A DNA stretch of 14,437 nt from Candidatus Eisenbergiella stercorigallinarum (GTDB lineage: Bacteria > Bacillota > Clostridia > Lachnospirales > Lachnospiraceae), in contig DWUW01000031.1 in assembly GCA_019120525.1 (NCBI GenBank), positions 1-14,437 on the forward strand, read 5' to 3'. Both the position numbers and the translations under genes were made by a program. The notes beneath the pieces are model-generated. The model was not told where the DNA came from and searched no databases. It was given only the letters and a program-made list of their open reading frames with translations. Of this stretch, positions 6,987 through 13,374 are shown piece by piece; positions within the stretch are counted from its first letter, which is position 1, and each line of letters opens with the position of its first letter.

Positions 6987-7649
6987 GTGGAAAAAGAAAT
7001 ATCTCAGGCAGTGATCGGCCGCCTGCCCCGGTACTTCCGGTTCCTGGGAGAGCTGAAGGACCAGGGGGTGGAACGGATTTCTTCGCAGGAGCTGAGCGGG
7101 CTGATGCATGTGACGGCGTCGCAGATCAGACAGGATTTCAACCATTTCGGCGGATTCGGCCAGCAGGGATACGGCTATAATGTGGAATATCTTTATACGG
7201 CGATCGGAAGCATCCTTGGGCTTGACAGGAAGCATCACCTGATCATCATCGGCGCGGGGAATCTGGGACAGGCGCTGGCCAATTACATGAATTTTGAGCG
7301 AAGGGGCTTCCTTTTTACCGGTATCTTCGATATCAACGCAGCGCTGCACGGCAAGCGGATCCGCGGCATCCAGGTGCGGCCCATGGAAGAAATGCAGGAT
7401 TTTATAAAGGAGAACGATATTGACATCGCGGTCCTTACCATACCTAAGGACGGCGCGGTCGCGACGGCGGAGAAGCTGGTGGAGGCCGGCATTAAGGCGA
7501 TCTGGAATTTCGCCCATGTGGACCTGGATGTCCCGGACGATGTGCAGGTGGAGAACGTACATCTTTCCGACAGCCTGTTCCGCCTGTCCTATATGGCCAA
7601 CCGGTATGAGAAGCAGAAAAAAGCGGCGGCGCCGCGGGATGGCAGATAG
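6987..7649 (+). CDS. rex: Redox-sensing transcriptional repressor Rex
   Basis: The 220-residue protein is a full-length Rex. Residues 1-80 form the winged-helix DNA-binding domain, with the characteristic HVTASQIRQDFNHFGGFGQQ (41-60) and GYGYNVEYL. The Rossmann domain follows, with the NAD(H)-binding loop GAGNLG (89-94) and the conserved later segments FDINAALHGKRIRGIQV and IWNFAHVDLDVP. Rex senses the NADH/NAD+ ratio: it represses fermentation and respiration genes when NAD+ dominates and leaves DNA when NADH rises. The start is GTG, with GGGAG at 6972-6976 about 10 bases upstream; the first residues MEKEISQAVIGRLPRYFRFL fit the family. The gene has its own perfect promoter and is followed by a terminator at 7702-7731, so it is probably monocistronic. 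It is divergent from the ABC-F gene. Confidence 0.97.
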   Translation: MEKEISQAVIGRLPRYFRFLGELKDQGVERISSQELSGLMHVTASQIRQDFNHFGGFGQQGYGYNVEYLYTAIGSILGLDRKHHLIIIGAGNLGQALANYMNFERRGFLFTGIFDINAALHGKRIRGIQVRPMEEMQDFIKENDIDIAVLTIPKDGAVATAEKLVEAGIKAIWNFAHVDLDVPDDVQVENVHLSDSLFRLSYMANRYEKQKKAAAPRDGR

Positions 7650-7701
7650 GCTTTCCCCGGCAAAAGGCGCCGGACAGAAGGGCAGGATGAGGGCTGAAAA
7701 T

Positions 7702-7731
7702 GCGTCGGGGAATCTTTCCGGGCGCTTTTTT
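7702..7731 (+). terminator. Rho-independent terminator after rex
   Basis: A stem pairs 7702-7706 with 7721-7725, and after one G/G mismatch 7708-7711 with 7716-7719, closing a 4-base loop. Six T residues follow at 7726-7731. It lies 52 bases after the rex stop and separates rex from nnr. Confidence 0.7.
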
Positions 7732-7784
7732 GCACGATAAGCCAGACAAGCGGCCGTCGTGCTTGCCCAGGTGAGGAAGAGCGG

Positions 7785-9410
7785 ATGAGAGAGAAAAAGG
7801 GAAAAGAAAAACAGCTGGAATACCTGGTCACGGCAGCGGAGATGAAGGCGTGCGACCGCTATACCACGGAAGGCTTCGGCATGCCTTCCCTTGTGCTGAT
7901 GGAGCGTGCCGCGCTCGCCTGCGCGCAGGAGATCCTTTCAGAGAAAGGACGCCGGGGAAAACGGACGCTGATCGCGGCGGGCTGCGGCAATAACGGCGGG
8001 GACGGGCTCGCTGTTGGCAGGCTTTTGATGCAGGAAGGGTTTCCCGTGGACTTCTGGCTCATCGGGGAGCGAGGCCGCTGTTCCCCTGAGACGGAAAAAC
8101 AGCTGGAAATCCTGGAAAAATACGGCTGCGCCGTTTGGGATCACAGGCCGGAACGGGAGTATGACATTATTGTGGACGCCATCTTCGGCATCGGGCTAAA
8201 AAGGCCGCTGGAAGGGATTTTCGCCGAGGCCGTGGCATATGTGAACGGAAGCGGGGCCTTTGTGCTGAGCGTGGATATTCCCTCCGGCGTCGGGGCGGAT
8301 ACGGGAAGGCTCTTAGGCTGCGCGGTCCGGGCGGACGTGACGGTCACCTTTGCCTTCTTAAAGCGGGGGCTTCTATTGTATCCCGGCGCTTCCTGCGCCG
8401 GAAGGGTCAGGCTGGCGCAGATCGGCATCACGGAGGAAAGCTTTCAGGGAAAGCTTCCGGCGGCCTTTACCTTCCGCAGGGGCGCGCCGCTGCCTCTTCC
8501 GGAAAGGGATCCGAACGGGAACAAGGGAACCTTCGGAAAGGTCCTGCTGGCGGCGGGAAGCCCGGGCATGGCGGGAGCGGCGGTGCTTTCCGCCCGCGCC
8601 GTGCTGGGCGCGGGAGCGGGCATGGTACGGGTGCTCTGCGGGGAGGAAAACCGGAGCATCCTGCAGGCAGCTGCGCCGGAGGCCATGCTTGCCCTGTACG
8701 GCGAAGCGGCCGGGCCGGACGGGGCCGGGTATGGCAGGACGCCTTCCGACGCCTTCCGGGACGCGCGGGGATGGGCGGACGTGGTCGCCGCAGGCTGCGG
8801 GCTGGGCCGTTCCAGGGAGGCGCAGGAGCTGATCCGGCTGATCCTGACGGAAACGGAAAAGCCCCTTGTGCTGGACGCGGACGGGATCAATATCCTGGCG
8901 GCGGACCGGGCGCTTCTGGATCACGTCTGCCGGATGCGGGAAGCGGGCGGCGCCCCGCTCATCCTGACGCCTCATCCGGGAGAGCTGGGAAGGCTGGCGC
9001 AGACGGATATGGAAACGCTGCTTTCCGATCCGGTTTCCGTATGCACGGAGTGGGCGGGCCGGCTGAATGCCGTCGTGCTGTGCAAAACGGCGGCCACCGT
9101 GGCGGCGGATCCGCAGGGGCGCGTCTATATCAATCACAGCGGCAACAGCGGGATGGCGACTGCGGGAAGCGGGGACGTGCTGACCGGCATCATCGCCGGC
9201 CTGCTGGCGCAGGGCATGGAACCCTTTGAAGCCGCCTGTTTGGGCGTATATCTTCACGGCCTTGCGGGAGACGCGGCCGCCGCCCGGGATGGCGAATATG
9301 CCGTCACCGCCGGAAGGCTTCTGGAGGCGCTGGGGCCGGTGATGAAAGAGGCGGAAGAGGCGCCGCCAGCCGGCAGATCCGCAGCCTCAGGGCGCGGTTA
9401 TGGGCGCTGA
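7785..9410 (+). CDS. nnr: Bifunctional NAD(P)H-hydrate repair enzyme
   Basis: This 541-residue protein fuses the NAD(P)HX epimerase (YjeF N-terminal domain) to the ADP-dependent NAD(P)HX dehydratase (YjeF C-terminal domain). Together they repair hydrated, inactive NADH and NADPH in the cytoplasm. In the epimerase half GCGNNGGDG (67-75 approximately) and SVDIPSG (162-168) are diagnostic. In the dehydratase half GTFGKVLLAAGSPGMAGA (248-265), LDADGINIL (363-371), LTPHPGE (394-400) and NSGMATAGSGDVLTG (454-468) show the ribokinase-like nucleotide and substrate site. GAGGA at 7773-7777 lies 7 bases before ATG. The gene is 33 bp upstream of alr and likely cotranscribed with it, the usual Bacillota arrangement. 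An acpS gene, often found next to nnr, is absent from the 135-bp gap upstream. No damage is visible; the last 20 residues are a variable tail. Confidence 0.95.
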   Translation: MREKKGKEKQLEYLVTAAEMKACDRYTTEGFGMPSLVLMERAALACAQEILSEKGRRGKRTLIAAGCGNNGGDGLAVGRLLMQEGFPVDFWLIGERGRCSPETEKQLEILEKYGCAVWDHRPEREYDIIVDAIFGIGLKRPLEGIFAEAVAYVNGSGAFVLSVDIPSGVGADTGRLLGCAVRADVTVTFAFLKRGLLLYPGASCAGRVRLAQIGITEESFQGKLPAAFTFRRGAPLPLPERDPNGNKGTFGKVLLAAGSPGMAGAAVLSARAVLGAGAGMVRVLCGEENRSILQAAAPEAMLALYGEAAGPDGAGYGRTPSDAFRDARGWADVVAAGCGLGRSREAQELIRLILTETEKPLVLDADGINILAADRALLDHVCRMREAGGAPLILTPHPGELGRLAQTDMETLLSDPVSVCTEWAGRLNAVVLCKTAATVAADPQGRVYINHSGNSGMATAGSGDVLTGIIAGLLAQGMEPFEAACLGVYLHGLAGDAAAARDGEYAVTAGRLLEALGPVMKEAEEAPPAGRSAASGRGYGR

Positions 9411-9443
9411 CGCCCGGAAAGTCAGAAATTGAGGAAAACAGAG

Positions 9444-10631
9444 ATGAGAAACGAAATGAAATATGAAAGAATCTGGGCCGAGGTGGATCTGGACGCCATC
9501 CGGCAGAATGCGGACAGCCTGCTGAGAAGGGTGGGATCCGGCACAAAGCTGATCGCTGTGGTGAAAATGGACGGTTATGGGCACGGAGCGGTTCCCATCG
9601 CCCACGAGCTGGAGGACAGGAAGGAAGTGTACGGCTTTGCCGTCGCGACGGTGGAGGAGGCGCTCATCCTGCGCGGAAGCGGGATCCGCAAGCCGGTTCT
9701 GGTACTTGGCTATACCTTCCCGGATACCTATGAGAAGCTTGCCAGAGAGGAGATCCGCCCCGCGGTGTTCCGGGAGGATATGCTTCCCGCACTTTCCGAG
9801 GCGGCGGCCGTAAGCGGGCGTCCGTTCCCGGTCCATATCAAGGTAGATACCGGGATGAACCGCATCGGGATCCGGCCGGACGATGCCGGCCTTGCTTTTG
9901 TAAAAAAATGCATGGAAACGCCGGGGCTTGAGATCGAGGGGATCTTCACCCATTTCGCCAGGGCGGACGAGGCGGACAAAACCTCCGCGAATGCCCAGCT
10001 TTCCGCCTTCCTTTCTTTCTGCGGCAGGGTGGAAAAGGAGCTGGGGCTGCGCATCCCTATGCGGCACTGCGCCAACAGCGCGGGAATCGTGGAAATGCCC
10101 CAGGCGGGGCTGGACGCGGTGCGCGCGGGCATCATCCTCTACGGGCTCTGGCCTTCGGACGAGGTGAGGCGGGATATCGTTTCCCTGAAGCCGGCCCTTT
10201 CCCTCTACAGCCGGATCATCTTCCTCAAGGAGGTGAAGAAGGGAGAGCAGATCAGCTACGGCGGGACCTTTACGGCGCAGGAAAACATGCGTGTGGCGAC
10301 GATTCCGGCAGGCTATGGGGATGGCTATCCCAGAAGCCTTTCCGGAAAGGGCTATGTGCTGATTTCGGGAAAACGCGCCCCGATCCTGGGCCGCGTCTGC
10401 ATGGATCAGTTCATGGTGGATGTGACGCAGATCGAAGAGGCGCGGGAAAACGATCTGGTGACGCTGATCGGGACCGACGGGGAGGAGAGCATATCCATGG
10501 AGCTGTTAGGGGATCTTTCCGGGCGTTTTAACTATGAGCTTGCCTGCTGCCTGAACCGCCGGGTACCCCGGGTGTATAAGAAAGGCGGGCAGACCGTCTA
10601 TACACGGGACAATTTCCGCGATTTTTCATAA
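9444..10631 (+). CDS. alr: Alanine racemase
   Basis: This PLP enzyme interconverts L- and D-alanine and supplies D-alanine for peptidoglycan. In the 395-residue form, the PLP-binding lysine is K41 in AVVKMDGYGHG (38-48; the usual motif has AD in place of MD). The barrel-domain segment KVDTGMNRIG (133-142) is typical. The second catalytic residue is Y272 in SYGGTF, and GRVCMDQFMVDVT marks the C-terminal beta domain that completes the dimer active site. ATG 9444 is chosen because GAGGA at 9431-9435 sits 8 bases upstream; a TTG at 9429 overlaps that site and is unlikely, and ATG 9456 is a third option. The gene sits between nnr and a MazF-type toxin, as in many Bacillota. An AT-rich 60-bp stretch follows the stop. 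Confidence 0.96.
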   Translation: MRNEMKYERIWAEVDLDAIRQNADSLLRRVGSGTKLIAVVKMDGYGHGAVPIAHELEDRKEVYGFAVATVEEALILRGSGIRKPVLVLGYTFPDTYEKLAREEIRPAVFREDMLPALSEAAAVSGRPFPVHIKVDTGMNRIGIRPDDAGLAFVKKCMETPGLEIEGIFTHFARADEADKTSANAQLSAFLSFCGRVEKELGLRIPMRHCANSAGIVEMPQAGLDAVRAGIILYGLWPSDEVRRDIVSLKPALSLYSRIIFLKEVKKGEQISYGGTFTAQENMRVATIPAGYGDGYPRSLSGKGYVLISGKRAPILGRVCMDQFMVDVTQIEEARENDLVTLIGTDGEESISMELLGDLSGRFNYELACCLNRRVPRVYKKGGQTVYTRDNFRDFS

Positions 10632-10708
10632 AAACACAATAAAAATAAAAAGTCAATCTTCTGCATACCTTTCGGAAACGGTGCAATACTAATGCTATCA
10701 TTTCCAAA

Positions 10709-10714
10709 AAGGAG
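10709..10714 (+). promoter_or_regulatory. Ribosome binding site that decides the mazF start
   Basis: AAGGAG lies 10 bases before TTG 10725 but only 1 base before GTG 10716 and downstream of ATG 10692. It therefore favours the TTG start, which also gives the expected N-terminus beginning RRGDIYYADL after the initiator. Confidence 0.55.
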
Positions 10715-10724
10715 CGTGAAAAGA

Positions 10725-11066
10725 TTGCGTCGCGGAGATATTTATTATGCGGATTTAAGGCCGGTGGTGGGTTCGGAGCAGGGAGGCGTGCGCCCGGTGC
10801 TGATCGTGCAGAACGATGTGGGAAACAGGCACAGTCCCACGGTGATCTGTGCTGCCATCACCTCCAGGACCAATAAAACGAAGCTTCCCACCCATATCGA
10901 GCTTCATGCCGGCCAGTACGATATCGTAAAGGATTCGGTCATCCTGCTGGAGCAGCTTCGCACGATAGATAAAACCCGCCTGAAGGACAAGGTCTGTCAT
11001 CTGGACGCCCCTGTGATGGACCGTGTCAACGAAGCTCTTAAGGTCAGCCTGGAGCTGATTACATAA
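10725..11066 (+). CDS. mazF: MazF/EndoA (PemK-type) endoribonuclease toxin
   Basis: The protein closely follows the Bacillota EndoA/NdoA family of sequence-specific mRNA interferases. RRGDIYYADLRPVVGSEQGG and VRPVLIVQNDVGNRHSPTVI carry the first catalytic region, including the conserved arginine in VRPVL. AAITSRTNKTKLPTHIEL carries the conserved serine/threonine region, and DSVILLEQLRTIDKTRL is the family hallmark near the C-terminus. With the TTG start the length is 113 residues, like the family norm of about 115; in-frame starts at GTG 10716 or ATG 10692 would extend it by 3 or 11 residues. The gene follows alr, as in Bacillus, but the antitoxin gene normally found between them is missing: the gap of about 90 bp has no room for one. 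Regulation and antitoxin supply are therefore unclear. The family call is firm; the exact start is less so. Confidence 0.92.
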   Translation: MRRGDIYYADLRPVVGSEQGGVRPVLIVQNDVGNRHSPTVICAAITSRTNKTKLPTHIELHAGQYDIVKDSVILLEQLRTIDKTRLKDKVCHLDAPVMDRVNEALKVSLELIT

Positions 11067-11089
11067 GAGCGGCGGGATAAAGCGGTTTC

Positions 11090-11118
11090 TTGACGTTTTA
11101 CCGGACGGATGATATATT
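11090..11118 (+). promoter_or_regulatory. Sigma-A-type promoter of yebC
   Basis: TTGACG (11090-11095, 5 of 6), a 17-base spacer and TATATT (11113-11118, 5 of 6) make a strong promoter. The predicted start is near 11125, leaving a leader of about 84 bases before ATG 11209. It gives yebC transcription independent of the upstream alr-mazF genes. Confidence 0.75.
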
Positions 11119-11129
11119 ATAACATGGTT

Positions 11130-11171
11130 CTGTCCTGCCGGGACAGCGCGCGGCTTTCACGCCGGGCAGGA
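11130..11171 (+). promoter_or_regulatory. Two mutually exclusive hairpins in the yebC leader
   Basis: CTGTCC (11130-11135) can pair with GGACAG (11141-11146) around a 5-base loop. Alternatively TCCTGCC (11133-11139) can pair with GGCAGGA (11165-11171), enclosing a small CGGC/GCCG stem. The two pairings share bases 11133-11135 and cannot coexist. No U-tract follows, so this would act on translation or RNA stability, if it acts at all. Confidence 0.45.
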
Positions 11172-11208
11172 TGGGACGGAAAGAACGACGGAGAAAAAGG
11201 AGAACGTT

Positions 11209-11936
11209 ATGTCAGGACATTCAAAATTTGCCAATATCAAGCATAAGAAGGAAAAGAACGACGCGGCGAAGGGAAAGATCTTTACCATCCTGGGAAGAGA
11301 GATCGCCGTTGCCGTAAAGGAGGGCGGCCCTGACCCGAACAACAATTTCAAGCTGGCCAGGTAATTGCCAAGGCCAAATCCAACAACATGCCCAACGATA
11401 CCATCGAGCGCGGCATCAAGAAGGCGGCCGGGGATGTGGGCAACGTCAACTATGAATACGTGACCTACGAGGGCTACGGCCCCAGCGGAATCGCCATCAT
11501 CGTGGACGCGCTGACCGATAATAAGAACCGGACGGCGGCCAACGTGAGAAGCGCCTTCACCAAGGGAAACGGGAACATCGGAACCCCCGGCTGCGTATCC
11601 TTCATGTTCGACAAGAAGGGACAGATCATCATCGATAAGGAAGAGTATGAAGCGGATGCGGACGAGCTGATGATGACGGCGCTGGACGCGGGCGCGGAGG
11701 ATTTCTCCGAAGAAGAGGACAGCTATGAGATCCTCACCGATCCGGACGGGCTGGAAGAGGTGAAGAAGGCGCTGGAGGACGCGGGAATCCCGCTGGCGAG
11801 CGCGGAAGTGACCATGATCCCGCAGAATTACGTGGACCTGACCGATGAGACGGCCATCAAGAACCTGCAGAAGACCCTGGATCTTCTGGACGACGATGAT
11901 GACGTGCAGGCGGTCTACCACAACTGGAACGAGTGA
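11209..11936 (+). pseudogene. yebC: YebC/PmpR (TACO1-like) family gene interrupted by a one-base frameshift
   Basis: The first frame, from ATG 11209 with AAAGGAG 6 bases upstream, gives the conserved YebC N-terminus MSGHSKFANIKHKKEKNDAA and continues to FKLAR, then stops at TAA 11362-11364. The next phase, from GTA 11361, continues the family sequence without loss: VIAKAKSNNMPNDTIERGI, then YEGYGPSGIAIIVDALTDN, KGNGNIGTPGCVSFMFDKKG and a normal C-terminus DVQAVYHNWNE. Together they would make about 242 residues, the usual length. One G is missing at 11359-11361: the family needs AGG-GTA and the sequence has AGGTA. YebC proteins are broadly conserved and act as translation factors (TACO1-like, easing ribosome stalls) or DNA-binding regulators. 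As the rest is intact, a sequencing or assembly error in a G run is as likely as a true mutation. An internal restart at ATG 11388 is possible. Confidence 0.9.
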
Positions 11937-12021
11937 GGAACGGCCGGATGACGTAACGCCTTCCGGCGCTGCTTCAGGAAGCCGCGGGACGGGGACATAC
12001 ATAACAGAGGGAAAACGGAAG

Positions 12022-13305
12022 ATGAAAAAACCATACGAAAAGGAAACCATATGCATTCAGTCCGGCTGGAAGCCGAAGAACGGGGAGCCGCGCGTGCTTC
12101 CCATTTACCAGAGCACGACCTTTAAATACGAAACCTCCGAGCAGATGGGCAGGCTGTTCGATCTGGAGGAGGAAGGCTATTTCTATACCAGGCTGCAGAA
12201 TCCCACCAACGACTGCGTGGCACAGAAGATCTGCGAGCTGGAGGGCGGCGTGGCGGCCATGCTCACATCCTCCGGACAGGCGGCCAACCATTACGCCGTG
12301 TTCAACATCTGTGAGGCGGGAGACCATGTGGTGCTTTCCTCCACCGTTTACGGCGGTACCTTCAACCTGGTCGTCAATACCATGAAGAAGATGGGGATCT
12401 CCTGCAGCATCGTGGATCCGGACTCCGATTATGATACGCTCTGCGCGGCCTTTCAGGAGAATACGAAGTGCGTGCTCGCGGAGACCATCGCCAACCCCGC
12501 GCTGGTGGTCCTGGACATTGAGAAGTTCGCGAAGGCGGCCCATGCGCACCAGGTCCCTCTGATCGTGGACAATACCTTTGCCACGCCCATCAACTGCAAT
12601 CCCTTTAAGTGGGGAGCGGATATCGTGACCCATTCCACCACCAAATATATGGACGGCCATGCCATGTGCGTGGGCGGGGCCATCGTGGATTCCGGCAATT
12701 TTGACTGGAGCCTGTATCCGGAGAAGTTTCCGGGGCTGTGCACGCCGGACGAGTCCTATCACGGCATCGTTTATACGGAAAAATTCGGGAAGAAGGCGTA
12801 TATCACCAAGGCGACCTCCCAGCTCATGCGGGATCTTGGCTCCATCCAGTCGCCCATGAACGCCTTCCTGTTGAACATCGGACTGGAAACCCTGCATCTG
12901 CGGATGCCCAGGCACTGTGAAAACGCCCTGAAGGTGGCGCAGTATCTGGAAAACCATGAAAAGGTGGCCTGGGTGAATTATCCGGGCTTAAAGAGCAGCA
13001 AATATTATGGGCTGGCCCGGAAATACATGCCGAACGGTACCTGCGGCGTGATCTCCTTCGGGTTAAAGGGCGGAAGAAGCGCGGCGGAGAGCCTGATGGA
13101 TAAGCTGGAGCTTGCCGCCATCGTGACCCATGTGGCGGACGCCAGGACCTGCGTGCTGCATCCGGCGAGCCATACCCACAGGCAGATGAACGACGAGCAG
13201 CTGAAGGAAGCCGGCGTGAATCCGGATCTGATCCGTTTCTCCGTAGGGCTGGAAAACGCGGACGACATCATTGCGGATCTGGAACAGGCGCTTTTTAGCG
13301 TCTGA
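12022..13305 (+). CDS. O-acetylhomoserine sulfhydrylase-type PLP enzyme (Cys/Met metabolism)
   Basis: This 427-residue protein belongs to the Cys/Met metabolism PLP-dependent family (fold type I). Its length and features best fit O-acetylhomoserine aminocarboxypropyltransferase (MetY-like), which makes homocysteine from O-acetylhomoserine and sulfide. YQSTTFKYE is near residue 29, YTRLQNPTND (55-64) is the phosphate/neighbour-subunit motif, SSGQAA (83-88) the PLP phosphate loop, VDNTFATPI (182-190) holds the PLP aspartate, and K208 in HSTTKYMDGH forms the Schiff base. The C-terminus HPASHTHRQM and IRFSVGLE are also typical. Methionine gamma-lyase or cystathionine enzymes share the fold but are usually shorter, so the substrate is inferred. 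ATG 12022 is preferred to starts further upstream inside yebC, because it matches the family N-terminus and has a GAGGG at 12007-12011. The gene follows yebC by 85 bp, perhaps as part of its transcript. Confidence 0.9.
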   Translation: MKKPYEKETICIQSGWKPKNGEPRVLPIYQSTTFKYETSEQMGRLFDLEEEGYFYTRLQNPTNDCVAQKICELEGGVAAMLTSSGQAANHYAVFNICEAGDHVVLSSTVYGGTFNLVVNTMKKMGISCSIVDPDSDYDTLCAAFQENTKCVLAETIANPALVVLDIEKFAKAAHAHQVPLIVDNTFATPINCNPFKWGADIVTHSTTKYMDGHAMCVGGAIVDSGNFDWSLYPEKFPGLCTPDESYHGIVYTEKFGKKAYITKATSQLMRDLGSIQSPMNAFLLNIGLETLHLRMPRHCENALKVAQYLENHEKVAWVNYPGLKSSKYYGLARKYMPNGTCGVISFGLKGGRSAAESLMDKLELAAIVTHVADARTCVLHPASHTHRQMNDEQLKEAGVNPDLIRFSVGLENADDIIADLEQALFSV

Positions 13306-13374
13306 TCCCCGGAAGGGGAAGGGCCTGTCCGACGAAAAAGAGGTTTGGCGGGAAACAACGGGGTGAGGGTGAGG

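Noticed and set aside
8373..9257. Long open frame on the - strand opposite nnr
   Set aside because: It lies wholly inside nnr, is rich in Arg, Pro and His as antisense frames usually are, and lacks a ribosome binding site.
11350..11370. Programmed -1 frameshift in yebC
   Set aside because: No X-XXY-YYZ slippery heptamer, no clear downstream stimulatory structure, and YebC is not known to be recoded.
11845..12021. Upstream extension of the sulfhydrylase gene into yebC
   Set aside because: The extra 59 residues are an out-of-phase reading of the yebC 3' end and intergenic DNA; the family starts at ATG 12022.
11157..12056. Minus-strand frame opposite yebC
   Set aside because: It is antisense to the clearly conserved YebC sequence and has no recognisable domain.
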